A stretch of DNA of 64,000 bases from Varroa destructor (Eukaryota > Arthropoda > Arachnida > Mesostigmata > Varroidae): NCBI RefSeq assembly GCF_002443255.2, contig NW_019211454.1:26543344-26607343 (forward strand), written 5' to 3'. Below the pieces are notes generated by a model. The model was not told the origin of the DNA, did not search any database, and saw nothing but the letters and a program-made list of their open reading frames with translations. Made by a program: the position numbers and the translations under genes. Positions 25,529-39,122 of this stretch are shown here, piece by piece. The first letter of the stretch is position 1. Every line of letters begins with the position of its first letter.

Positions 25529-27946
25529 CTTGACAGGCCGCGCGATTTCAGTGTTTTCGGCAGTGTAAAAGTATGTGTGCATGAAGCCGCGTGTATAGTA
25601 CGTAATAGAGGAATAAAGACTGGTATGAAAAGGTGACAATGCCATGTATAGTAATACCACAACTGCTTCTACTATCATTATTATTTTGAATAGCACTCCA
25701 TAATGATATACTTCAGTACCGTGACTAGGTCAAAGACGGTGAGTGTGAACAATTCGCTACTACCCGCTGATGCTACAATGTGCGGTGCTAAGAAGAAACG
25801 GATGCTGAGAGATTAAAAAGTGCCATCGCGACAAACGATTGAACAGATGCTACCTGGTTGTGGCGCTTGGAACTACAGGCCTGATCAAAAAAATAGAATA
25901 AAAATAGTGATTACAGTTGAGGCAGCAGCAATAGCAATATTAATATTAGCAATAGTAATATTAATTAGGAAAAAAAAAGAAGAAAACGTCTTGAACAGGT
26001 GCTGCTCATACGGGAAATGCTCCTGTGGGCTACTGTCGCGCTTGGGACCGTTGTCACCTGGTGTTGCGGTAATTATTGAGCCACCTATAGGGAATCTAAC
26101 CTGAGTTTGCTTTGGTAGAATATGTGTATGGTAGGTAGATCAACGCCTGATAGTTAATAACTAGCAAATACGAACGAATAAGGTATATACCTTAAATAAT
26201 TAAGGAGTTAGGGGATAAAAAGGAGATTCGCGAAAATTCAGCTCCATATATAATACGTCTGTAACATCCCATGGCCCTCGCAGTCATCACTACACTATAA
26301 GAAATCGTTTTACTTGTGGGGTAAATGTGTAAGCCTATAATGGCATATGTTACCTTCGGTAACACAAGGTTGATAAATTTCTTCCTCTAAGCGTGCTCTA
26401 TAGATACCACGAGATCGATCAAATGTGTATCGAATATATAATAAGACAGACAACGATGTCAGATAAAGCCTATGTTAAAATTTCCAAAGAGAAGAGATTT
26501 TCGGATATATGTAACCAATGGAAAAAGGGTTATTGACAGAACTTTACAAAAGTGTCTGTAATCTTCAAGTAAGCAAATACTCGCCTTCGTATACTACTAA
26601 CCTTTGATCCTCGCTCATTTTAACGACAATCAGGTCTAAAGTAACCTTAATTACTGTAGCTCTCTAGATAGGAAAAGCTGTTCTATTACTGAACCACTCG
26701 CTGGCTGAAATAGTGCAAAGATTCTCAGCAGAGCTTAACAATAGTATAAGGTTAATGTTTTCGCATTTACCTGAAATAAAATTTCATTGAAAGCGATAAG
26801 GCTATCCATGACGAATGGCTGTACAACTAGAAGCAAAACTGGTGTGCTTTTATAGGTTAGGTTTTGACGTGTCTTCTAAATTGGTCAGGGGCATTATCAA
26901 CTATCTGCCAAGTCAACCTTAATATTGATTAGTAATTAATTTATAAATTGTCTTGAGTATTATTTGCCAGATGCGAGCGCGGTGTCTTATTTTATAGCAA
27001 GGATCTCTCTTTGAAGGGCAGGCGAGCCATGTTCATTTATCGTCAAAACATCATAACATGCTTAGAATGCGGACACGTGAGAATAATAGTGTGACACCTA
27101 GATGGATTAGGACAACTGTAAATGTAGCTGAATTTAACATGAATTAAAAGTTGTTAGACAGTTGGACAAGGTAGTATTATTTTGTTTGGTAAAATACAAT
27201 AAGCCGTTTAGACTACAAAAGCCTTAATTCTGCCTAAGACCCGCGGTCTGCTATAATGTTTAGACGCTCACTTTTAATTACTTTATACCTATTGCAAAGC
27301 AAATCCACTAAAAGAATCGCTTTTAATTAACAAAGGAAATCTAGACTGAGCTTCACTTTCAACTATCGTCTTTTGTATGTCCTTCAGCAATACGGATTCC
27401 GAGGGTATGACGTTTGATGATGAGAATACAAACCCCGGTGTATAGTAGTGCAGTTTAACACCCGTGCATAGGCTTAAAGCCGTTTTTTGCAGATGTACTT
27501 TGGGATGTCTAGGATGTGCCCAACGAGATATGTATTTTGCTGTGGCCAACAAGCGAAGGTGTTACTCATATAAAAATTGACCAGCGCTATCTTACAGGTC
27601 ATCTTCAAAGAAGAATTAGGTCATTAAAATTACTAAAAAATATTAAAAGGAATGATCGGTTTCGTATATATATATATGTTTGAATTAGTTCGATCGTATA
27701 GTCGGTTCAGAGAGAACATATATTTTGGCCGTACTAATCAACATATGTTTTTGGTGGAAGCGTTCGTAGCAAAAGATTAAAAGCCTATTTATGTCTTCTT
27801 TTTTATAACCTTATTACAATCATCGTGGACTTGGAAATATGAAATGTATTTATGATGCATTTTAGCTACAACTCGATTATTCACGTGCCGTGCAAAAAAG
27901 TTCTATAAAATCATATGTTTTTTTTTTCTCTATATAAGCCCCATTT

Positions 27947-28006
27947 AACAACAACAACAACAACTGTATATCTAATCCTAGATGACGACAACAACAACAA
28001 CAACAA
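27947..28006. repeat. paired (AAC)n microsatellites
   Basis: (AAC)6 at 27947-27964 and a second ACA-phase tract at 27988-28006, separated by 23 bases. Confidence 0.9.
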
Positions 28007-28855
28007 AAACTGTTACGGTCGTGCGAAATAACAATTATTATTTCATTGTAGCTTCTGACCCGGTATGTTGTCGAAGCTTCAAATACCAGAGGCTCGTGGA
28101 GTTTTAACAAAATTCTTAAAAACGCATTGGTTTCGGATATTATCACTCGATGTCACCATACCTTATGTAACTATGTAGGAGTACTCTGAGATCTAACGGA
28201 AACGAGTAGCTGTTCGGATGTTACACACAGGCTTAGATTAAACGGGCGATTTAAGCAAAATGATGACACTTATTAGTAACAACAAGATTTTCCAGCTGAT
28301 TTGCTTCTTATGTTCCTATCCTGTAGTACGTTAGACACTATTTGACGGTAGTGCCTATCAGGCAGGGGAATCAGGTTTTCCCATTTGGCTTATGTTCCCA
28401 CCAGAAGGAAAAGGTGCAGAAATATAAGGGATACCGTATCGATTCGTTCTCACTAACGGATGCGACTTCCGTCAAGCCAAAATTATGCGCGATTCAAGTC
28501 AATTCAGATTTAAACTTACCCACTAAATGAATGTAGAGACACTTTAATAGGCGAACCAGCTGTTGTCCTTTCTCTATAGGACGGCTTTTAGGCCACATGC
28601 TAGTAAGAGATATCGACAGTCGAAGCTGGATAGCGAAAAGAGAAACTTTATGTTTGACCATCGTCCATGGTTCACCCTCCTTAGGAGACAGCTGTCTTTG
28701 GCCTGAACTTTTAACTCCTTTCTATTCAGCCAAAAGTGCTCCCTGCTGTCGTTCCTGCAGTTTCGTTTTTTTGATTAAGGCGGGGACGCCGATATTTAGT
28801 ACGCATACCTGTACCAAGTGGACATAGCAGTAACTAATTGCGCTGTAATAGACAT

Positions 28856-28866
28856 AGATGGCGCTG
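28856..28866 (+). promoter_or_regulatory. CTCF-like core motif
   Basis: AGATGGCGCTG resembles the arthropod CTCF core. The inverse form GCGCCATCTAT, shared over 11 bases, occurs near 3692-3702. Motif match by eye only. Confidence 0.2.
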
Positions 28867-30058
28867 TGCAAAGATATTCGACAGTATCTCTTCTGTGGAA
28901 GAGTAACCGTAGCATATACATATATACGCTATGTACAAGTGCATCAAACAAACGGCCTATATATATACAGTTGTTATCTTGTTCGTGCAATGAGACCTGC
29001 TGCTAAAAAAGTTTGAGATAATCTATATACGTACGTTTAAACACAGCTACGTATATATAGCTATGACATATATAATTAAGGGTGGGTCATTTACAAAACG
29101 GACAACCATTTTGGACACTGGATAGAGGTTGCAAGCATATGATGTTATTCCGCACGGAAACATATAGTGCGTTAGAAAAAATATCTGTAACGGCAAGCTG
29201 GGTGTAAATTATGTGATTGTAACTATTATGAGAGAAAATAATAGGGCCTAACAATAGCCGTCGTGAATGCGAAAAAGGTAGATCATACCACTTTTGTTTG
29301 AAGTTTCATTCGGTTAACTTGCGAATCGGGAACTTTGCAAGGGCGTGCAGCCTATGCTGATACCTTCCGCCTTTGACAGTGCGACGATTGCATCATTTCC
29401 AGTGCAGCAAACAAATATGGTTTACTCAATAACTGGCATTGTCGTGTCAGCTTGTTACCTGTTATCTCCATAGAAAAGCGGATATGCGGTAAGCCGTTTT
29501 GGTTAGAATTTCTATTGCAGTCATAGAGGAGAGATGCATCATCATACAGCTCGACCACTGCAAAGGACACGCTTTACATTTGGCCCGAATGTAACATGTC
29601 CTTTTTATTGGTCCACATACTCCAATACTTCTTGTTTCTTCTTCTTCTTCTTCATTCTTAGACGTAATATAAATTCCAAAATAACTGGCGAACGATGTAC
29701 GATTTCTACATACGGAGGAAGTTAATTTGGTCTGCTCAGCTCAACATTTATTGATATTATTTTAGACCCAAATGACCGTGACCCATATCTAGATATATTG
29801 GGCCTTACAAGGCGAACACAGTTTTACCAATTATCCGATCTCGATAGGAACTTTTTTCTCATAGCAACATCTATAAAGCTCGTCTAATTTTAGCAAGCCA
29901 CTTCAACGCTACACTTTTAGCAGAATACGCGCTAATATGTTGGGCCCTGATTTCATTAACCAGCCCCGGTGTATTATCGATGAATAGTAGTAGAGCAAGC
30001 TCTATGTGCAGACCTAAGTTCACCGTAAGGCGGCAGGAGACGCGCATGACCATAACTC

Positions 30059-30081
30059 TATATATATATATATATATATAA
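30059..30081. repeat. (TA)11 microsatellite
   Basis: Uninterrupted TA dinucleotides. Confidence 0.95.
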
Positions 30082-33000
30082 AGGGGTGGCGCTATCCAAA
30101 AAGAATACTTCGCAGCTGGTTAAGAAGACTACAAGAAACAGATTTTATCGATGTTAGAGCTTGCTGAGTAATAAAGTGCTATCTGTGCACACGCATTAGA
30201 AGTGTGTGAAAGTAGAATAGCTTAATAATTAAGAAAGTAATCATTAGGGGCTCAGGGTCTGGATGAGAATTAATCCATGTAAATTCAATCAGATTTCTCG
30301 GTCTTCCGATTCAGTAACGCAGCGCGCGCTTAGAATGATTATCAAACAGACAGACAGGTAGTAAAGGCTGGCAGTCGACCGCCTCATCAGTAAAATGCAG
30401 TAACAAATGTTTGCGTTCTTTTTCGTTCCTTCCAGTAAATAATAGGTTAGATATAGGTATTTGAAATAATGCTAACGGTTACTGTTTTACCACATCGCGC
30501 AGTCCATAGCACATGGGAATAGAATATAAGGTAGGCCAACTTATAATGACGAGCGCACAAACAGGGCTGTTTCATGTAGACAAAGACGAAAAGAGCTTCT
30601 GAAAGTGCCGCAAGGAAAGGGCTTCAAAAAACATTCGAGCTGCTGTCTATTAGGATTCTTCGATAAAAGGTCGAGTTCTCAGCACTTAGGCTTACACGGG
30701 CCGCCATACTAAGCAGCTGTGCTTTCATAAACTCTAGTGATCTCCCTCATCGTTTCACCAAGGGTTACGGTGCGTGCCACTGCTTTTTGTACATCCGTTG
30801 ATCGAGTTCCAACGGTTTCGTATTGAGCATCGGAGAACAACTGAGTAAATACAAATTAAAATATGGCTTTCAGTACGGCTTGAGAAATAGAGGAAAGAGG
30901 ATTTTAATATTCGTGGACAGGTAGAAGGGGCTTCTTAGTGGCAAAAAGCATGAAGCCCGGTAGAGGTTAAGGGTTTGAATGACTATCCACGCCCATCTAG
31001 CGAAATTGCGCAAGTAAAACTGTCCGAAAAAACGGGGTGGGGAATGAAGGTCACGTAGAATTGGGACTTTCCGGTGCCAGGCACTAACTATAACTCTGTG
31101 CGTTCGTGTCTATGTCCGATTAGCGAAAAGGTAAGAAAGGGGTGACCACGCTATTTGCACCCGGCTGAGATGCTACGGTTCTTGTCGGCCACAAAAGAAA
31201 AAAAAGTAGACCAAAAGACATAATACGAGATGGAGAAACGAAACATACAGTTCATGCTAAATTTAGCGAAACAGTTGCAATATTAGTTAAAATTTAAAAG
31301 AGAAAACGGCATAGTGGTGTGCCTAGTACAGATGTAAACATAAAAGCTACGTGGAGGAAAGGGTCGTCAATAAAGTGACGATTCTGTGCTAAATATTGAA
31401 AACCACAAATAGTTGACGCGAAGGTAAATAAGTAGTCTGAATGCTTCTAAATATCGGGCATACCTATCGGCCTCCCAGGCTATTTTCAAACATATTCAAG
31501 CAACTTATATCTCAAGCACGCGGGTTTCCTCCCTTGATATACGATCAAGTTATTTTTAGCGATTGAGCTATGGTTAATTTTACGTTAAAAATTAAGTTCA
31601 AGTTTTGCCAAAGCACTGCGACTTAATCCACCAGAATGGGAAGCGGCCACTGCACCCTCTTTAGAAATTACTTTCAACTGACAATTTAAAATCGGCACTT
31701 TTTACTCTTAACTTTATATATCATTATTATTAATTTGATCTGTGCGCGGCGCTTCTACGAAACTTCCGTCAAAGGTGGGCTAAATAACAATTCGGGTCCA
31801 TCATTTTAAATCCGTGGCATCAAGTGAGAACTGAATTTCCTCTGGTGATTTGAAAATGTGCTTCATATTTGCTGTGTCTAGTGTAAAGAATAGAATATTT
31901 TATCTATCTACTATTTATCCGAGGTATTGAAAATTAAGCTTTGCTTCAATCCGTTCCAAAAAGTGCGCTCAGCCTAAGCATCTAATTTACTGGATTTAAG
32001 TTACATTGCTGAATATACCTATTTCAGTTTTCCGTTTGTCATGAAAGTAAAATCTTATGGCTTACTAGTATCGTACTGTGCCATAGTGAATTAATAGCAT
32101 ACGTATCTTACACTCATCTAGATTGCCACTTACAATGTCCCACCTCATTGAGGTGACCACAAGCAAACGAACTAAATAGTTTATATCCGGTAACCATTGA
32201 ACCAATCGGCTGGTCTATAGTAGTTTTACTGTGTATGCCTGATTTCGTACCCAAACCGTACCGCTAAGGTTCAAAGGCAAACGTACAACCACTGCCTCAT
32301 CACGGGGACGTTATGAACAAGCAAATTATAACAGCCTATATAGAATAATCTATTTGAACGGCAGCAAAACGTTTTCAAAATATTTTAGAAACTAATTGAA
32401 GTTCAAGGTTACAGTTATTAGGGTCACTTACTTTTCTTCGTGCAAATATAGATTTCATGCTCCCTGTACTATCGGAAGCTAAGGGCGTACGATGTTAAAC
32501 TAGCTAGTTAAATAAACGGGGAAAAATACATATTGTCCGAAACGATTTCCCTTTACAACCTTCCCAGTTCCCATTAGAAGTGAAATGCGGTCAAAGCGAA
32601 TCAACGTTCTACCGTCGTATCCCTTGTGACATCGTGCATATGGTCCTATAGCTCTGCGGACTCTGCCTTCGAGCAATCTCAGGTCAACGATATACGCAGG
32701 CACGAAATACTCGTGCTTTAACTGAATGAAATAAACTAGTCGTTTGTATCCTGGCGGGCAATCTATGTATTTGACTGTATTCTCAAGCTTGCAATAAACG
32801 TATATGATTAAAATAATCCAGTAATGCTATCAAGAGAACTGTATTCTTCGGAGGGACGCATAGTTTGTATCCTACTAATGTGCTCCTCAGTACATCGTTA
32901 TATTTGCTTTGTTCTCCATCACGTACCTTAGCGTCGTAGCTCTTGCTCGGTAATGAATGCCTTTTCAATTAGAATAATTTAAAGTGTTTAATTGGAAAAT

Positions 33001-34182
33001 TTTACTTCGGTTTGTAGTAATTTAAACGCGTAGATTATTTTATTACCGCATCTCTGCTTAACACGGTAAAAATTGAGAGATCTAAATAGTTATCGAAATC
33101 AAGTTACGGATGTTTTAAGTATACAGGCGTCACTGGAGTCTATCGTTTAGTCATTATTTAATTTATGGAAATTTAACGTGAACAAGCCTATACATATACA
33201 GTAATACTTGGTACTGCATCGTAACGAGAGATATATGGTGTCGAGGAAATTTTCGTATCATCCACTAGTTGGGTATTTCAGTCTTGTTTGGGTATGGGAC
33301 GCCCCAGTTGTTTTTTTATATGATAGCTCTAAATTTCCCCTGATATGAATTATTATCGATAAGAAGTGGCGGCTATGCTGTTTGAGGCTTTGACAAAATT
33401 ACGACGAAAACATCGCATATCTATGCTGTGTGTGCCTTGACTGGGATCGGCTGGATTGGACGCATTTATGACCCATGCATACGGGTACTGTTGCATCAAG
33501 CCCAGAAAGGGTGTATCAACAACGATAAACCAACGACCGTAACAAGCTCTGTAGCAAATGTTGGAAAAGCGAACATCAGGAGCCGAGTAAAAGTACAGAG
33601 CAAAACCGGTTTGCAAGTCGTAGCCACAGCGACGGACCAAGTTGTCAGATGTATCCATATCGTCACGCAGGGCCGCCTTTGTGGCCCCCGGCATATAAGC
33701 TTCTTTTTTCCTGTTCCGGTAGGATTTTTGCTGTACAGGCTCCCGTCGTCGATCAATTTAGGTGTCGGGTTTTTCACCGGCCTCGTGTTAGTTGTAGCAG
33801 GCATTCATCGGTCCCGTCCCGAACCAATACAACTGGCTGCCGCCTATATCAGTCCTACGCAAAATTGATTCGATTGCCTGTTAAAATATCTATTGCTCTA
33901 TATAGCCTGCGGGCGAACACGTTCAAACTAATATAGCGCTCTTCGGCGTAAAAGATGACAGCTTACGCGGAGGTACGTATTGCTCGAATCGTGTCTTTCC
34001 TCCCACTCCCGTTCTCCCTAACGAACGAGAGGCCATGGAGAGCAAAAATTTAGAAAACCTGAAAGATACGGGGTGGACAAACAAGCTAAAAAGACTCGAT
34101 TTCGCTCTGCCTCGTGATTGAACGTATCTTTAGGTAAAAAGTAGGACAAATCGAGCCTGTGGAAAAAAAAAAGAGATATCGA

Positions 34183-34220
34183 GAAATACCTAGTAGTTTC
34201 CTAGTAGAAATACCTAGTAG
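34183..34220. repeat. 14-bp direct repeat
   Basis: GAAATACCTAGTAG at 34183-34196 and again at 34207-34220, with a partial CCTAGTAG copy between. Confidence 0.85.
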
Positions 34221-35754
34221 AAAATGTGTGCTTTCCGATTCCCCCGTCCAAAATGGGGATGCCTGTTCAGTTAATACTGCCAGAGTGGAACTGTTGAGCA
34301 CTCTGCAGTTAGCGGTGCAGTTGACTCTCCAGTCATCATCACTCGGGAATCAGTCTCTCGAAAATACCATGAAAATATGGCAGGTCTATCCAGTTTTGTG
34401 GTGGTTTAATAACAACTATTTTGAGACCCATTCATTGGTAGACTTTTACGCAAATTTCCGAAATTCCGACGTTTTACGAAATTATTCGTTCATTATCTAC
34501 GTAACATGGGTCGCTAGATTTTTTATTCCGTACACAATGATTTTGCGATTTTACTGCATCACGGTGTCGATCCACAGCAAAGTTGTTCCTTTAGACGGCT
34601 AGCGATTCGATCGTATCTTGCATCCATTAGTCGACTTAGTTGTTTAGACGTTATCGGCGTTAACACAGTCTCACTGATTTTTCTCAGATTCAGGACCTCG
34701 AGCAGGTTTTCTGTATGAGAGATATCAGTCCTATACTAAATAATAAAAAATTACTTTGATCACCTCTATTTGAGAGGAATTCTCCTCTATTTGGAATTCT
34801 CTATTTGAGACTCTAAAAATCGTTAAACCTAATCAAAAAGCATATTAGTAATAATATTTTTGGCTGCTTTCTTCTCTTCTTTTTCCTAACCCACTTGACA
34901 CTCGGTTCTGTATATTCTGCATAGAACTGGATCATTATCATACAACGGTAATGCAATATAATATTGGGTATAAATACGATAGCTGGAGCAGCTATACCTC
35001 ATTAACATGTGTTTCTAACTACATTAAATTCGTTTCGCCTCTATGTAAGGAACATGAAACTTAATCGTCATTCAAAGAACTGCTCTCACAAAAAAAATGG
35101 CGAGACTATCCGAGAAAAGTTCTAGAAATCTCTTTGTATTAATGAGAGGAAAAAATATATAGAAAAGCCAAATGTGTGATTATAGAGAGATTTCAGACTC
35201 AGTAGTATTATGGCCACGATGTACCCTTGCGTAACCTCTACCGGCATCTTACAATTAAGATTTCAAGAGCGCATATCGAGTATTAACATCTCGCGTCGCC
35301 CAATTCATTACGTTTGTTCAAATGTTTTTTTTATAGACATCATAGCTGCACAAATCAGGGGTCAGGGATGTATCAGTGTGTGTACATATGATAAACAAGC
35401 CACGTAAGACACTACCGTTACGTTTTCCAAGTTGCCTATCTTGAATTATGCTGTCTATCTTTAACCATTCTCATAATGCCATTAACTCTGTCAGCCATTC
35501 CGCGAAGCTCTCTATTAAATATATACTCACAAGTTCGATAATTTTAGGAAAATAAAATTATCCTTAAATGACTATGGCAATGTCAAAAAATAGTTCACAT
35601 TACTATGTAACGCTGACCCATTATATTTGTTGGCGCAAAATTACAGATAATATATTTCCATTTTACAGTCGCGCCTTGATTTTTCTTGCTAGTATAGCTT
35701 AAATGACTTAAATGTCCAACTTTCAATAGGGCTCAGTACACGCATTTAACGAGT

Positions 35755-35807
35755 GCAGGTAGGTCGTTTCCAGGCACAGGGCCGCCTGGATACGTCGTGA
35801 CCTACTG
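35755..35807. repeat. imperfect stem-loop
   Basis: The outer arms GTAGGT/ACCTAC and inner arms TCCAGGC/GCCTGGA flank an 8-base loop, with an asymmetric internal loop (4 versus about 9 bases). The stem is shorter than a usual pre-miRNA. Could be a structured RNA or chance. Confidence 0.5.
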
Positions 35808-36194
35808 CAAGGTCGTGTTCGACGTAACTACTGAAATGACAGCCAATTCAAACGCTCAATAGAAAACATGCAATTTTTTTGATACACCTCAGCGAAAGTA
35901 AGGATGTAGAATACGCACATTATTTTTATTATTGCTAAAGCTCGTCTTTTTCGTCTTCACGTTGCTTCGGTTCAATATTTCGAAGTAAAGCGGCTTATGA
36001 TTTTGATTCGTGTGATGCGTAAGGGACCTCAGATCCGCAAATGTCAGCGATATAAGCTTCAACTTAAACTAATACTTGTCTCTCACTACGAATCAATTGC
36101 AATTACTCAACAGAGCTTGGTTTATGCATATAGGCAATGTAGCCATTTCGTCTGCAAAAGAAATTGCGTATATTTTTGCGGATATTGGAAAGTT

Positions 36195-36488
36195 TCAGGC
36201 CAACAGCAATAATATTCGTCGTCGTGTACATAATCTGTAGCCATATCTGAACAGGGGAACGGCAAAGCTACTACCATATCCACTGTAAAACTTCTCAGTA
36301 ACTGTACACTGTAAAATTTGAGAATAATTGAGGTTATGTTTATCGTCAAACATAGTTGTAGCTACTCTAACGAATCTATTGAAGAGTTCATGAGGCATAA
36401 TTGAGAGAGGAAGGTTGGCAAGAATGATTGCTCTCTCCATTTCGACCTTTGAAAGGGCTTCAATGACCCGTTTTTGTCCCTGTTCCAT
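36195..36488 (-). CDS. unrecognised protein, N-terminal exon or 97-aa ORF
   Basis: ATG at 36488 (context TTCTATGGA) opens a strongly protein-like frame. It starts MEQGQKRVIEALSKVEMERA and continues with ILANLPLSIMPHELFNRF and ATTMFDDKHNLNYSQ. The plus strand has frequent stops here, so the strand is clear. Coding character fades after about residue 75. A possible GTAGTA donor follows SGYG, so the last 22 codons before the stop at 36195 may be intron. The N-terminal half is mostly predicted helix; there is no signal peptide. The ATG is only 69 bases from a plus-strand ATG at 36558, an arrangement that suggests a shared divergent promoter. Family not recognised. Confidence 0.45.
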   Translation of the reverse strand: MEQGQKRVIEALSKVEMERAIILANLPLSIMPHELFNRFVRVATTMFDDKHNLNYSQILQCTVTEKFYSGYGSSFAVPLFRYGYRLCTRRRILLLLA

Positions 36489-36557
36489 AGAACTTGAATC
36501 GTAAATCGACAAGCGGAGCGCGCGCGTTTATTTTTAGTTTATCTCTTTTCTACACAC

Positions 36558-37482
36558 ATGCTTTCGAAGCTTTTGTTCGTCTGGACTGTCCGCTCTATGT
36601 GGTCGGGCACAGTCGTAGTTAAAGGCCTCTCTAAAATCAGAGCCGGTGCTGAGAGGATGGGGTTTGCTGACCTTACGCAGAAAAGGGCCATAAGACGTCT
36701 TGTGCGGGAAGGTAAGACTACGAGCGTACAAACTGAAATGTAATATTACGTTGTCCAGCGTAATATGATAATACACAACTAAAAATACTATACACCTTCA
36801 GAACATATGGAATGATGGCCAAACGTTAATTCTCCTGTTTGCTAATTTAAATAAAACGAAATATATAAACAAAAAAATACGTTCTCATTTGCTTGTTTAT
36901 TTAGTATTATTGACTTATACCTAGAAATCGGCAGTATTTGAATACCAGGCTGAATTTACAGACTTACGGTCGTACATCGTAACAGAACTCTTTATTATCA
37001 TAACTCGGTGACTTATTTAGTGATACACGAAAGAGTATTAAAGTTCTGTGTGTGTAGGTCATATAATTATATGCACCCTTTGTTAAATGTTATATTCTTT
37101 ATTTCATTATCTACGGGTTTGTTTACATGTATAAACTATAAAAAAAAAAAAGTTTTTTCTCATTAATCAGCCCATTGTAATGAATAGACTTTTCTTATGA
37201 ATGTAGATTATATGCCTTTTCATCACCTACCTAATTTTGTTTTTTGCTGAACTCAAAAGGCCATTTAACTACCTTAGAATAACGTCTTCAGAAAAGAACT
37301 TTCTATACAGACAACCCGTTAGTTGGCCCACGAAAGAGCATCTGACTACCAACAAATATTTAATTTATAGTACAAACCAAGTGACGGGCAAAAAGGAGCA
37401 CGGGTTCCCACTGTGTCTACATATTTTGCTCAACAGCGAACAAACGCTGCAAGGACGACAGATCCCGACGCAGAACTCTTAG
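36558..37482 (+). CDS. two-exon gene model, unrecognised ~114 aa protein
   Basis: Exon 1, 36558-36711, runs from ATG to a near-ideal donor (GGAAG then GTAAGA) and encodes 51 codons. It begins MLSKLLFVWTVRSMWSG, which looks like a mitochondrial presequence or short hydrophobic leader, and ends LTQKRAIRRLVRE. Exon 2, 37292-37482, follows an acceptor (AATAACGTCTTCAG), supplies the two missing bases and continues with KNFLYRQPVSWPTKEHL to a TAG stop. Phase agrees. The exon-1 block is also open on the minus strand, where the donor is much weaker, so I prefer plus. No family recognised. Confidence 0.35.
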
Positions 37483-37656
37483 GGGTGGCCAGAAACGATG
37501 TTTTTACATCAATGCTAGTGTATCTATTTACGTAGAATACAATAAGTCACTTAAGGACATGTACTTGGGCCTTAAGTTAAGCCCGGTTTCCATTAATAAA
37601 ATATATGATTTGCGTTCGGCGGAACCGTATATACCTTATTCAACGAAAAATGTTTG

Positions 37657-38265
37657 ATGAAAACAAAATGGTCACTAAAACCTATAGTGAACCTATATAT
37701 CGATTGCACGACGCAACAGAAAAAAAACAATAGACAAAACAAACCTATAGTTGTTCACGAAAAGGCCAAGCCATACATAACAAAGGTCTCTAAAGCGGTT
37801 CGGCAAAAGCTTGAACGAAAAGTTTTCCGTTTTCACCATAATCTTCACGCTTCGCGCCTTTGGATTATCACCTTTTTCAGATCACTGGGCAATAAAATTT
37901 GTAATAGCATATTTGGCAATGAGGAGGGTCTCAAAAGCTGCCGGGACAAGTACTCCCACACCGAGAAAAATCCAAACACAAAAGGGACTTCTTTCTATCC
38001 CTCTAGGTTTTCCTCTTTTTCGCAATCCTCTTACCTCGTTTATCTGGTTCATCTCTCACTCGAACTATACAACCCTAGAGAAGCGAATGATGACCCAGAT
38101 TGTGCCTACGCGCTCTATTGCTACGACCGCACTGTCGCCGGCGACACTGCTCAGTGTAGAAAACTCATTAGTCTAGAGGTTGCTCGTTCGTGTTCGGCTC
38201 GTGGTAGAGAGAAAAGTTCGAAATTTTCTATCTTCAGCGAAGCAGTAGGCGAATGCCAAGGATAA
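37657..38265 (+). CDS. open frame of 202 codons, unrecognised
   Basis: Longest frame outside the two named genes, starting at ATG 37657. The first half is basic (Lys/Arg-rich, for example KVSKAVRQKLERKVFRFHHN); the second half is Ser- and Cys-containing and ends VGECQG. No domain is recognised. A second frame is also open at 37811-38176, which weakens the case. Could be a species-specific gene, part of a longer transcript's UTR, or chance. Confidence 0.28.
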   Translation: MKTKWSLKPIVNLYIDCTTQQKKNNRQNKPIVVHEKAKPYITKVSKAVRQKLERKVFRFHHNLHASRLWIITFFRSLGNKICNSIFGNEEGLKSCRDKYSHTEKNPNTKGTSFYPSRFSSFSQSSYLVYLVHLSLELYNPREANDDPDCAYALYCYDRTVAGDTAQCRKLISLEVARSCSARGREKSSKFSIFSEAVGECQG

Positions 38266-39122
38266 ATGGGATATGTTGAGGGCGGAAAATTGGAACAGAA
38301 GGAACATGGAAACAGCGAAGTAGCACCTACATCAGCAGTCGTACAAACGAGGATAACGACATTGGCAGTGGTACGTGTGTGTACGTCGGTGGGGGACGGA
38401 AGAGTTAAAGGAGTAAGTAGAAAAGAATAGAAGGGATAGGATGAGACGGAAGAAGGATAAAGACCGCTGGATGAAAGCAAAGGCAAAGGGAGTCTTAATT
38501 AGTTTTACCCCTTTAACTTCATCCCATAAACCAGTAGCCTTCTGCTCCCCTCCCATGTTTCAATCTTCGCTCGCCTGCTTCGTGTACATCCTTTTCATCC
38601 TTCGGCATCATTTTGTACGCACTCCTTAGTGTATGTGCATAGGTAAGTTTCTTCATACTTTATTATCTCCACTTCTTCCTTGTATCCTAGACTCCTGCTC
38701 TTTACCATCTTTGCTTTGACCTTTTGCATACGTTGCGTATACATTTTGCTGTTGTCCATATCACTGAGCTATTTTAGACCTTCATCATGCCGCCTCGATT
38801 ATCGGTTCATTGCCTATTTTTTCCTGTTCTTTTCCAGAGCGGTACTTGTTATCAGAGAATATGCTTCAGCCATAACGACAAGTTGTGTTTCCGTTTAGGG
38901 GCTTTGGTATTATTGGTTATATATTGACCACAGAAAACGCATTTCGCCAAACTATCTAAAAAACCGTTCTAACTTGTACGAAATTAATTCAAGAGCAAAC
39001 TCCCTATGCTGCTACAGTCGATCGTTAGAGATGAACTAAACGGAATCGAATCGTTGTGTTTGGCCGTCTCGGGTAAACTTACGACGAAACTGAAACTTAA
39101 GGAGTAATAATGCGTCAAAATT

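Larger units (their letters stand above)
25697..36194. other. 10-kb region without an assignable gene
   Basis: Holds two (AAC)n tracts at 27947-27964 and 27988-28006, (TTC)n at 29636-29653, (TA)11 at 30059-30081, a CTCF-like site at 28856-28866, a 14-bp direct repeat at 34183-34220, and a structured element at 35755-35807. Protein-like frames occur near 29871-30053 (minus) and 33353-33868 (both strands), but I could not resolve exon limits. Confidence 0.35.
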
